Assembly (NCBI GenBank): GCA_017629325.1
Contig: JAGBXL010000171.1
Span: 1 to 5,914 of the forward strand
Source: Clostridia bacterium
Lineage (GTDB): Bacteria > Bacillota > Clostridia > UMGS1810
DNA: 5,914 nucleotides
Direction of reading: 5' to 3'
A program made the position numbers and the translations under genes. Numbering within the stretch: position 1 is the first letter of the stretch; every line of letters starts with the position of its first letter. The notes under the pieces are model-generated. The model did no database searches. It saw only the letters and a program-made list of their open reading frames with translations, and had not been told where the DNA came from. This document shows positions 1-5,117 of this stretch, piece by piece.

Positions 1-160
1 CGAAGTCTTAAGTTTCAATTGATTGTTTGTTAGCTCATTAAACACTAACTTAATTTACTAGTAAAAAGCTTTCGCTTCAAACTCAATTCTCATTTTCGAG
101 AACCTCATATACTGTTCATTTTTCAAAGATCAAATTCATTTGGCTATCAATGACGCCAAC
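1..160 (-). other. 5' leader of a presumed rRNA operon, leaving the left edge
   Basis: This stretch lies downstream of two strong tandem promoters reading leftwards and has no plausible reading frame. It holds a boxA-like antitermination element and several small hairpins on the minus strand: a 5-bp stem at 87-91/98-102, a 4-bp stem capped by a GAAA tetraloop at 66-77, a TTTACTAGTAAA palindrome at 54-65, and a GTTAG/CTAAC stem further left. This arrangement is typical of the leader before 16S rRNA in Firmicutes, where it takes part in antitermination and RNase III processing. The rRNA itself is not in the window, so the operon identity is inferred from the promoters and boxA. A tRNA-first operon is the main alternative. 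Confidence 0.75.
112..134 (-). promoter_or_regulatory. boxA-like rRNA antitermination element
   Basis: On the minus strand this reads GATCTTTGAAAAATGAACAG, which closely resembles the TCTTTGAAAA(C/T)TGAACA block found in Firmicutes rRNA leaders and 16S-23S spacers. It sits about 30-40 nt after the predicted start from the downstream promoter, the position expected for NusB/NusE-dependent antitermination in rRNA operons. The match was made by eye. Confidence 0.75.
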
Positions 161-166
161 TTGTTT

Positions 167-195
167 ATAATAACACAAACGGAAGAGAATGTCAA
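167..195 (-). promoter_or_regulatory. rRNA operon promoter P2 (downstream of the pair)
   Basis: The minus strand shows a perfect -35 TTGACA (190-195), a 17-bp spacer and a -10 TATTAT (167-172), with the expected start near 160. Phased A-tracts lie immediately upstream of the -35. A near-consensus sigma-A promoter with an A-rich upstream region and a boxA leader is the hallmark of stable-RNA promoters. Confidence 0.9.
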
Positions 196-199
196 GCAC

Positions 200-229
200 T
201 TTTTTTAAATTTTTTAAATTTTTTTCAAA
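200..229 (-). promoter_or_regulatory. Phased A-tracts / UP-element-like region of P2
   Basis: Three runs of 6-7 A on the minus strand (200-206, 210-215, 219-225) repeat at about one helical turn, directly upstream of the P2 -35. Such tracts bend DNA and match the A-rich UP elements contacted by the alpha C-terminal domain of RNA polymerase at rRNA promoters. The function is inferred from position and composition. Confidence 0.65.
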
Positions 230-257
230 TACTCGTCTCTCTCAAGAGTGCTTTATA

Positions 258-286
258 ACTATATCATTTTAAGGCTTTAAAGTCAA
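258..286 (-). promoter_or_regulatory. rRNA operon promoter P1 (upstream of the pair)
   Basis: The minus strand has -35 TTGACT (281-286), a 17-bp spacer and -10 TATAGT (258-263), with a start near 251. It is 91 bp upstream of P2, and tandem P1/P2 promoters about 90 bp apart are familiar from Bacillus rRNA operons. It lies about 110 bp after the yqeG stop. Confidence 0.8.
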
Positions 287-394
287 TGTGCAAAATTGCC
301 GATAAATAAAAAAATATGAGCTTTTATTTGGGCAAAAAACGAATTTACATGGTATATTTGCACAAATATATCATAAAAAGGCTTTATTTTGCCA

Positions 395-913
395 TTACTG
401 AGGCTTATACTCCTTTAGCTTATGCATATTTTTTTGTAATATTCTTTTTTCAAACTTTCTTTTAAAAGAAACAAAGCTTGTTTCATCTTCGCCAACTGCA
501 GTTACAAGAACAGAGAGCATCTTCATACGATTTCCACCAAGTATGTCGGTAAAAAGCTGGTCGCCCACCAAAGCCGCCGATTTTGCATCTGCATCAAGGT
601 CGGCAAGCACCTTTTTTAAATATTTCTTTCTTGGCTTTAAGGCTTTATAATAATATGGCACACCAAGGTTTTTGCAAAAAGATTCAACTCTATCTTTACT
701 ATTATTGGAAACAATTGCATATTTTATTCCAATGCTTTTTAAAAACTCAAAATAAGAAAGAACATTTTGGGGCGGCTGGGGCTCTGTGTGAGCAACCAGG
801 GTGTTATCTATATCAAATACCACTGCCTTTATTCCATATTCTTTATAAAACTTTTCATCGAGCTCATTTACATTTGCAACAAGCAAATCGGGAAGCAAAC
901 TTAAACCTTTCAT
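395..913 (-). CDS. yqeG: YqeG-family HAD-superfamily (IIIA) phosphatase
   Basis: A 172-residue cytoplasmic HAD phosphatase. All four HAD motifs are visible: motif I DIDNTL with the nucleophile Asp34 and acid/base Asp36; motif II around Ser69-Asn70-Asn71; the motif III lysine Lys93 in ALKPR; and motif IV GDQLFTD with Asp118 and Asp123 for magnesium. Size and motif spacing fit the YqeG family, which is related to the yeast phosphatidylglycerophosphate phosphatase Gep4; the substrate here is not shown by the sequence. The frame stays open 26 codons further upstream to 991, but that extension runs into the preceding terminator, while the ATG at 913 has GAGGTG (921-926) 7 nt upstream and gives the family's usual MKGLSLLPDLL start. 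It follows the rpsU-yqeY terminator. I found no convincing promoter of its own (only AT-rich -10-like sequence near 942-947) and no clear terminator after it. Confidence 0.9.
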   Translation of the reverse strand: MKGLSLLPDLLVANVNELDEKFYKEYGIKAVVFDIDNTLVAHTEPQPPQNVLSYFEFLKSIGIKYAIVSNNSKDRVESFCKNLGVPYYYKALKPRKKYLKKVLADLDADAKSAALVGDQLFTDILGGNRMKMLSVLVTAVGEDETSFVSFKRKFEKRILQKNMHKLKEYKPQ

Positions 914-920
914 TATTATA

Positions 921-926
921 CACCTC
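921..926 (-). promoter_or_regulatory. Ribosome binding site that sets the yqeG start
   Basis: GAGGTG on the minus strand lies 7 nt before the ATG at 913. No comparable site precedes the longer in-frame ATG at 991, so this element decides the start. Confidence 0.8.
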
Positions 927-950
927 GTATTCAGTATATATAATATAGTA

Positions 951-983
951 GAAAAAAGAAAGCGGTCATTTTCATGACCGCTT
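951..983 (-). terminator. Rho-independent terminator of the rpsU-yqeY operon
   Basis: The minus strand has a perfect 10-bp stem AAGCGGTCAT / ATGACCGCTT (974-983 with 960-969) capped by a GAAA tetraloop, followed directly by a T-rich tail (TCTTTTTTC, 951-959). It begins 15 nt after the yqeY stop codon. There is no T-run on the plus side, so it acts leftwards. Confidence 0.95.
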
Positions 984-997
984 AAATTCATATTTAA

Positions 998-1441
998 TTA
1001 GCTTAAATATTTTTTTGCAAGTTCGTTTACCATCTTACCGTCGGCTCTGCCTTTTATTTGAGGCATAACCGCCTGCATGATTTTGCCCATGTCCTTCATT
1101 GAAGAAGCACCGGTGGCACTAACTGCATTTTTAACAATTTCGTCTAACTCGTCATGAGATAATTGGGAAGGCAAATAGCCTGTTATTATTTCTATCTCTT
1201 TTTTAAGATCCGATATAAGATCCTCACGGCCGCTTTTTTCATAGTCGGGAAGAACATCTTTTCTCTTTTTAAGTTCTTTGGCAATTACCTCAATAACGCC
1301 TTCCTCATCAAGAGTTGTGAGTTTGTCTTTTTCAACCTGAAGAATTGCAGCTCGCATGCTTTGAACTGTGTTCTTTTTAACTGTGTCTTTTTCTTTCATG
1401 GAGAGTTTGAGATCTTCTGAAAGCTTTTCCTTTAAGGTCAT
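998..1441 (-). CDS. yqeY: GatB/YqeY domain-containing protein
   Basis: A 147-residue soluble, mostly helical, lysine-rich protein of the YqeY family, which is homologous to the tail domain of the GatB subunit of the tRNA-dependent amidotransferase. The GatB tail contacts tRNA, so a tRNA-linked role is usually assumed, but the function of stand-alone YqeY is not established. Visible family features are the N-terminal LKEKLSEDLKLSMKEKD helix, the VQSMRAAILQ segment, the TGYLPSQLSHDEL hinge and the C-terminal MGKIMQAVMPQIKGRADG segment. The length is normal for the family. The ATG is preceded by AAGGAGGG (1451-1458) at 9 nt. It lies 61 nt after rpsU, the order seen in many Firmicutes, and the pair probably shares the promoter at 1753-1781 and the terminator at 951-983. 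Confidence 0.95.
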   Translation of the reverse strand: MTLKEKLSEDLKLSMKEKDTVKKNTVQSMRAAILQVEKDKLTTLDEEGVIEVIAKELKKRKDVLPDYEKSGREDLISDLKKEIEIITGYLPSQLSHDELDEIVKNAVSATGASSMKDMGKIMQAVMPQIKGRADGKMVNELAKKYLS

Positions 1442-1465
1442 CTTTAAGTACCCTCCTTAACTTAT

Positions 1466-1485
1466 GAGTTGGGCATCGCCCACTC
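1466..1485 (-). other. Intercistronic hairpin between rpsU and yqeY
   Basis: The minus strand reads GAGTGGGC, loop GAT, then GCCCAACTC, giving an 8-bp stem with one bulged A. No U-tract follows, so it is not a standard terminator. It starts 17 nt after the rpsU stop and ends 7 nt before the yqeY ribosome binding site. A plausible role, inferred only, is stabilising the rpsU 3' end or setting the rpsU:yqeY expression ratio. Confidence 0.6.
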
Positions 1486-1502
1486 TTTATATAAATTTAG
1501 AA

Positions 1503-1679
1503 TTATTTGTATGAACGCTTTCTTGCTGCTTCGGATTTCTTTTTACGTCTTACGCTGGGTTTTTCGTAGTGTTCTCTTTTTCTGATTTCAGATAAAACTC
1601 CTGCTTTCTGACATGATCTTTTAAATCTGCGAAGTGCACTGTCTAAAGATTCATTATCTTTTAATCTGATTTCTGCCAT
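1503..1679 (-). CDS. rpsU: 30S ribosomal protein S21
   Basis: A 58-residue, highly basic protein of the small ribosomal subunit, translated directly from the minus strand. It begins MAEIRLKDNESLDSALRRFK and continues with a CQKAGVLSEIRKREHYEKP segment and a C-terminal run of Lys and Arg (VRRKKKSEAARKR), the standard S21 layout; length is normal (Firmicutes S21 is about 57 residues). S21 binds near the 3' end of 16S rRNA and assists initiation. The ATG has a strong, duplicated purine-rich site GGAGGGAGGG (1687-1696) 7 nt upstream. The leader of about 65 nt may form a short stem (TTGTG 1721-1725 with CACAA 1699-1703) just before the ribosome binding site. It is the first gene of the rpsU-yqeY operon. 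Confidence 0.97.
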   Translation of the reverse strand: MAEIRLKDNESLDSALRRFKRSCQKAGVLSEIRKREHYEKPSVRRKKKSEAARKRSYK

Positions 1680-1752
1680 TAATGTTCCCTCCCTCCGCTT
1701 GTGCTGTCATGTTAAAAACACACAACGGGTTTAGACAAAATTACACTATAAT

Positions 1753-1781
1753 ATTATACAAGCATTAAACCTTAATGTCAA
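1753..1781 (-). promoter_or_regulatory. Consensus sigma-A promoter of rpsU-yqeY
   Basis: The minus strand reads TTGACA (1776-1781), a 17-bp spacer and TATAAT (1753-1758), a perfect consensus promoter. An A-rich stretch (1784-1803) lies upstream of the -35. The predicted start near 1746 gives a 5' leader of about 65 nt. The -35 begins about 24 bp after the hinT stop codon. Confidence 0.93.
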
Positions 1782-1804
1782 GCATTATTTTTTCTTTTTA
1801 AAAA

Positions 1805-2149
1805 TCAACCCGGAGGCCAACCTATATTTCTGCCCGCAAGAACATGGAAATGCAGATGCCCCACGGTTTGTCCGCCATCTTTTCCGCAGTTGGTTACAAC
1901 CCTGAAGCCATTTTCGGAAATACCTTTATCGGCAGCAATTTTTGCTATAACCTCAAAAATGTGGGCAACTATATGGCTGTTGTCTGCCGTGATTTGGGCA
2001 GAAGATTTAATGTGTTCTTTTGGAATAACAAGAAAATGAACAGGTGCCTGAGGGTCGATATCGTTAAATGCAAGAACTTTATCATCTTCATAAACTTTAT
2101 CGCTTGGAATTTCACCCGCAACAATCTTACAGAATAAACAATCTGACAT
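1805..2149 (-). CDS. hinT: HIT-family protein, HinT-like nucleoside phosphoramidase
   Basis: A 114-residue histidine-triad hydrolase. The catalytic HIT signature HLHFHVL occupies residues 98-104, with His98, His100 and His102. A Cys4-x-x-Cys7 pair near the N-terminus matches the zinc site of many bacterial HIT proteins. The family sequences EIPSDKVYEDD (13-23), DIDPQAPVHFLVIPKEHI (30-47) and the short C-terminal AGRNIGWPPG tail place it with HinT/PKCI-type proteins, which cleave adenosine phosphoramidates and aminoacyl-adenylates; the latter activity fits a location after alaS, although that link is inference. The open frame extends 26 codons further to 2227, but that stretch is hydrophobic, unlike the family, and lacks a ribosome binding site; the ATG at 2149 has AAGGAGG at 8 nt. 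No clear promoter of its own was found, so it may depend on readthrough from alaS. Confidence 0.93.
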   Translation of the reverse strand: MSDCLFCKIVAGEIPSDKVYEDDKVLAFNDIDPQAPVHFLVIPKEHIKSSAQITADNSHIVAHIFEVIAKIAADKGISENGFRVVTNCGKDGGQTVGHLHFHVLAGRNIGWPPG

Positions 2150-2157
2150 ATAGATTT

Positions 2158-2164
2158 CCTCCTT
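2158..2164 (-). promoter_or_regulatory. Ribosome binding site that sets the hinT start
   Basis: AAGGAGG on the minus strand lies 8 nt before the ATG at 2149, giving the family-typical N-terminus MSDCLFCKI rather than the longer in-frame start at 2227. Confidence 0.85.
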
Positions 2165-2207
2165 ATATGATATATAGGTGAAATGGAATAGAAAAAAATG
2201 ATTCAGA

Positions 2208-2300
2208 ATGGACAAAGCGAACTCCAAGCAAGAAAAACTCTTGCTTGGAGTGATAGCCCGAAGCTGTACAAATGTACTGCGAGCGGTGAGCTTTGTTCAT
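2208..2300. repeat. Branched inverted-repeat element A between alaS and hinT
   Basis: An outer 11-bp inverted repeat (2208-2218 with 2290-2300; one pair is G-U on the plus strand and A-C on the minus strand) encloses two hairpins. The first is a perfect 13-bp stem (2221-2233 with 2239-2251) with a 5-nt loop. The second is an interrupted stem: CCG 2258-2260 with CGG 2284-2286, GC 2263-2264 with GC 2279-2280, and GTAC 2266-2269 with GTAC 2274-2277 around an AAAT loop. The result is a 93-nt three-way junction. No U-tract immediately follows on either strand (a T7 run on the minus strand starts about 10 nt later, 2192-2198), so it is not a classical terminator. It may be a dispersed palindromic repeat, a non-autonomous mobile element remnant or a structured RNA; the sequence alone does not decide. 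Confidence 0.6.
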
Positions 2301-2301
2301 A

Positions 2302-2421
2302 GCAAAAAGACATACTATTGAAGAAAAATATCATGAAAGAGATATTTTTCAACATATAAAGCAAAACTTAAATTTACAAACTGTTTATATTTTTGGATTG
2401 GCTTTATTGCTGTCTTTTTGC
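2302..2421. repeat. Branched inverted-repeat element B, next to element A
   Basis: A perfect 11-bp inverted repeat (2302-2312 GCAAAAAGACA with 2411-2421 TGTCTTTTTGC) encloses a 7-bp repeat (2356-2362 ATAAAGC with 2401-2407 GCTTTAT) and a perfect 10-bp hairpin (2323-2332 with 2341-2350, 8-nt loop). It is separated from element A by a single base, so the two outer helices could stack. Elements A and B fill most of the 297-nt gap between alaS and hinT, in which I found no credible gene and no canonical intrinsic terminator for alaS. The stems are AT-rich, so some of this complementarity could be chance. Confidence 0.45.
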
Positions 2422-2452
2422 GTTCTGGACCTTTTTTACATTCCATTTTTAA

Positions 2453-5098
2453 TTATTTAATTTGTTCTTTTAATACTTCCAGAGCCATTTCGAGAGCTTT
2501 TGTAATTCCTGAAGCATCTGCTCCGCCTGCCTGAGCACTTTCGGGCTTGCCACCGCCGGAGCCGCCAACACAGCCGGCAATTGATTTAACAAGCATACCG
2601 CAATGAGCACCTTTTGAAACAGCAGTTTTATCGGCTGCAGTAACGAGCATTACCTTGCCGCCAAATTCTGTTGCCATTACGCAAACAACACCTTCAAATT
2701 CATCTTTAAGGCTATCGTTCATTTTGCGAACTGTATTAACATCGGCACCCTTGAAGGAACCTGTTATAACCTTAACTCCATTTACATCTACCGCATTTTT
2801 CTTGATATCATCAAGACCTGAACTTGCCATTTTTGATTTCATTTGTTCAAGCTCTTTTTGAGCAGCTTTTAATTCTGCCTGAAGAGCTGTGAGTTTGGAA
2901 AGCATATCGGCAGGATTTGATTTTAAAAGTGAACTTGCTTTTGCGATTATATCTTCTTTTTCGTTTAAGCTATCGAGAACTGCTGTACTTGTTATAGCTT
3001 CGATTCTTCTTATACCTGCTGCTGCAGATGTTTCGGAAACAATTTTTACAAGACCGATGTTTGATGTGTTTCCTGTGTGAGTTCCGCCGCAGAATTCAAC
3101 AGAATAATCACCCATTTTAACAACTCTTACAACATCGCCGTATTTTTCGCCAAAGAGTGCCATTGCACCAAGCTTTTTAGCTTCGTCTATGGGCATCTCA
3201 CGGCATACTATTTCAAGCTTTTCAAAGATTTTATCATTAACTGTTTTTTCAACAAGGCTAATCTGCTCTTTTGTAAGTGCTTCATAGTGAGTGAAGTCGA
3301 AACGGAGTCTTTCGGAATCAACGAAAGAACCGGACTGCTGAACATGGTCGCCGAGAACTTCGCGAAGAGCTTTCTGGAGAAGGTGTGTAGCAGAGTGGTT
3401 ACGCTCAATAAGGCCTCTTCTTTTTGCACAAACCTTGCATGTTACATCGTCGCCAACAGAAATAACACCTGCTTCAACTTGGGCTATGTGCATTATTTTA
3501 CCGTCGGCAAGTTTTTTGGTGTCGGTAACTTTAAGGGTTGCACCCTGAGATGTGATGTAACCTGTGTCGCCAACCTGACCACCGCCCTCACCATAGAATG
3601 AGGTTTTATCTAAAATAACAACAATGCTGCCGTCTTCTTCGGATGCGGAATCCACAAATTCAGATTTAGCACCAATTGCTTTAACCTTTGCTTCACATTC
3701 CAGTGAGCCGTAGCCTACGAATTCGCCTTTTTCAAGATCCATAACCTGTTTTTTGAATTCATCTTTTTCCCAGCCGGCATCGTCCATTTCGCCTCTGCCG
3801 CTTCTTGCTCTCTCTTTTTGAGCCTGCATGCATGCTTCATATTCTTCAATATTAACATTCATGCTCTTTTCATCAAGAATTTCTAATGTTAAATCGAGAG
3901 GGAAGCCGAAGGTATCATAGAGTTTAAATGCTTTTTCACCCGAAAGCTGAACTTCGTCATTTTTAAGCATTTCCTCTATGTAGCTATTTAAAATATTAAG
4001 GCCACCGTCGATTGTTTCGTTGAAACGAACTTCTTCAAGCTCAATAACCTTTTTAATATAGGCTGCTTTTTCTGAAAGCTCGGGATATGCCGATTTATTT
4101 TCTTCTATAACTGTGTCGCAGATTTTATAGAGGAAAGGCTCGTTCATACCAAGAAGCTTGCCATGACGTGCTGCGTGTCTTAAAAGACGGCGAAGAACAT
4201 AGCCTCTGCCTTCATTACTGATTTGAACACCGTCGCCTATCATAAAGGTAGTTGAACGGATATGGTCGGTGATAACACGAAGAGATACATCGTTTTTCTC
4301 ATTATCGCCATATTTAGCACCTGTAAGGGAGCTGATTTTCATCATTATGTTTCTTACTGTATCAACCTCAAAGAGATTATTAACTCCCTGCATTATGCAG
4401 GCAATTCGCTCTAAGCCCATACCTGTGTCGATATTGGGGTGAGAGAGTTTATTGTAGTTACCCTGTTCGTCTTTATCAAACTGTGTGAAAACAAGGTTCC
4501 AGAATTCAACGAATCTGTCGCAATCGCAACCGATTGCACAGTCGGGCTTGCCGCAGCCACATTCAACTCCGCGGTCAAAATATATTTCTGAACAAGGACC
4601 ACAAGGACCTGTGCCGATTTCCCAGAAATTATCTTCTTTACCCATTCTGACTATTCTATCGGGTGCAACGCCAACTTCTTTTGTCCAGATATCAAAGGCT
4701 TCGTCATCGTCCAGATAAATGGTAACCCAGAGTCTGTCTACGGGGAGTTCAAGAACTTTTGTTATAAATTCCCAAGCCCATGCAGTTGCTTCATGCTTGA
4801 AATAATCACCAAAAGAGAAGTTACCCAGCATCTCGAAATATGTTCCGTGGCGGGCTGTTTTACCAACTCTTTCGATATCGGGTGTTCTTATACACTTCTG
4901 GCAGGTAGTTACTCTGCGTCTGGGTGGTTCGATTTCACCTTTAAAATATGGCTTTAAGGGTGCCATACCTGCGTTTATAAGAAGTAAGCTTTTATCGTTT
5001 TCGGGAACAAGCGAAAAGCTTGGGAGTCTTAAATGACCTTTGCTCTCGAAAAACGAAAGATATTTTTCTCTTATTTCGTTTAATCCTAATTTTTCCAT
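2453..5098 (-). CDS. alaS: Alanine--tRNA ligase
   Basis: A full-length 881-residue class II aminoacyl-tRNA synthetase that charges tRNA-Ala with alanine in the cytoplasm. The catalytic core shows motif 2 within FEMLGNFSFGDYFK (88-101) and motif 3 within GMGLERIA (226-233). A cysteine-rich insertion (Cys166, 169, 180, 182, 187, 191, 193) follows GTGPCGPCSEIYFDRG, as in many Clostridia homologues. The editing domain carries GEGGGQVGDTG (503-513) and the metal/active-site residues His568 and His572 (HSATH) with Cys670 and His674 (CGGTH). A coiled region of about 730-760 leads to the C-Ala domain with a glycine-rich GGSGGGKPESAQAGG (845-859). The length is normal and no key residue is missing. 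The ATG has AAGGAG (5108-5113) at 9 nt. It has its own promoter and an unusually long structured leader, suggesting leader-RNA control. Confidence 0.98.
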   Translation of the reverse strand: MEKLGLNEIREKYLSFFESKGHLRLPSFSLVPENDKSLLLINAGMAPLKPYFKGEIEPPRRRVTTCQKCIRTPDIERVGKTARHGTYFEMLGNFSFGDYFKHEATAWAWEFITKVLELPVDRLWVTIYLDDDEAFDIWTKEVGVAPDRIVRMGKEDNFWEIGTGPCGPCSEIYFDRGVECGCGKPDCAIGCDCDRFVEFWNLVFTQFDKDEQGNYNKLSHPNIDTGMGLERIACIMQGVNNLFEVDTVRNIMMKISSLTGAKYGDNEKNDVSLRVITDHIRSTTFMIGDGVQISNEGRGYVLRRLLRHAARHGKLLGMNEPFLYKICDTVIEENKSAYPELSEKAAYIKKVIELEEVRFNETIDGGLNILNSYIEEMLKNDEVQLSGEKAFKLYDTFGFPLDLTLEILDEKSMNVNIEEYEACMQAQKERARSGRGEMDDAGWEKDEFKKQVMDLEKGEFVGYGSLECEAKVKAIGAKSEFVDSASEEDGSIVVILDKTSFYGEGGGQVGDTGYITSQGATLKVTDTKKLADGKIMHIAQVEAGVISVGDDVTCKVCAKRRGLIERNHSATHLLQKALREVLGDHVQQSGSFVDSERLRFDFTHYEALTKEQISLVEKTVNDKIFEKLEIVCREMPIDEAKKLGAMALFGEKYGDVVRVVKMGDYSVEFCGGTHTGNTSNIGLVKIVSETSAAAGIRRIEAITSTAVLDSLNEKEDIIAKASSLLKSNPADMLSKLTALQAELKAAQKELEQMKSKMASSGLDDIKKNAVDVNGVKVITGSFKGADVNTVRKMNDSLKDEFEGVVCVMATEFGGKVMLVTAADKTAVSKGAHCGMLVKSIAGCVGGSGGGKPESAQAGGADASGITKALEMALEVLKEQIK

Positions 5099-5117
5099 TT
5101 GTTAACGCTCCTTAAAG

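Noticed and set aside
64..77. A 12-nt stretch, GCGAAAGCTTTT on the minus strand, shared between the rRNA leader and the alaS leader (5209-5220).
   Set aside because: It is a short hairpin with a common GAAA tetraloop plus a T-run, and its flanks do not match. Chance or shared simple structure is enough to explain it.
353..370. An AT-only 7-bp hairpin downstream of yqeG, considered as its terminator.
   Set aside because: It has no GC pairs and no adjacent U-tract on the minus strand, so it does not meet the pattern of an intrinsic terminator.
2221..2251. The perfect 13-bp hairpin considered as the alaS terminator.
   Set aside because: It is followed by TCGCTTTG on the minus strand rather than a U-tract, and it is nested inside a larger inverted repeat, so a simple terminator is not the best explanation.
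2315..2446. A 43-codon minus-strand frame starting just after the alaS stop and in frame with alaS (begins MECKKGPERKK).
   Set aside because: No ribosome binding site precedes it, AlaRS already ends at its normal C-terminus, and a short open frame of this size is expected by chance in AT-rich DNA. It also overlaps the inverted repeats of element B. Stop-codon readthrough has no supporting signal.
3077..3601. A 174-codon plus-strand frame opposite alaS, and the other plus-strand frames opposite alaS, hinT, yqeY and yqeG.
   Set aside because: They lie antisense to well-supported conserved genes, have compositions typical of reverse reading and show no recognisable motifs, ribosome binding sites or promoters.
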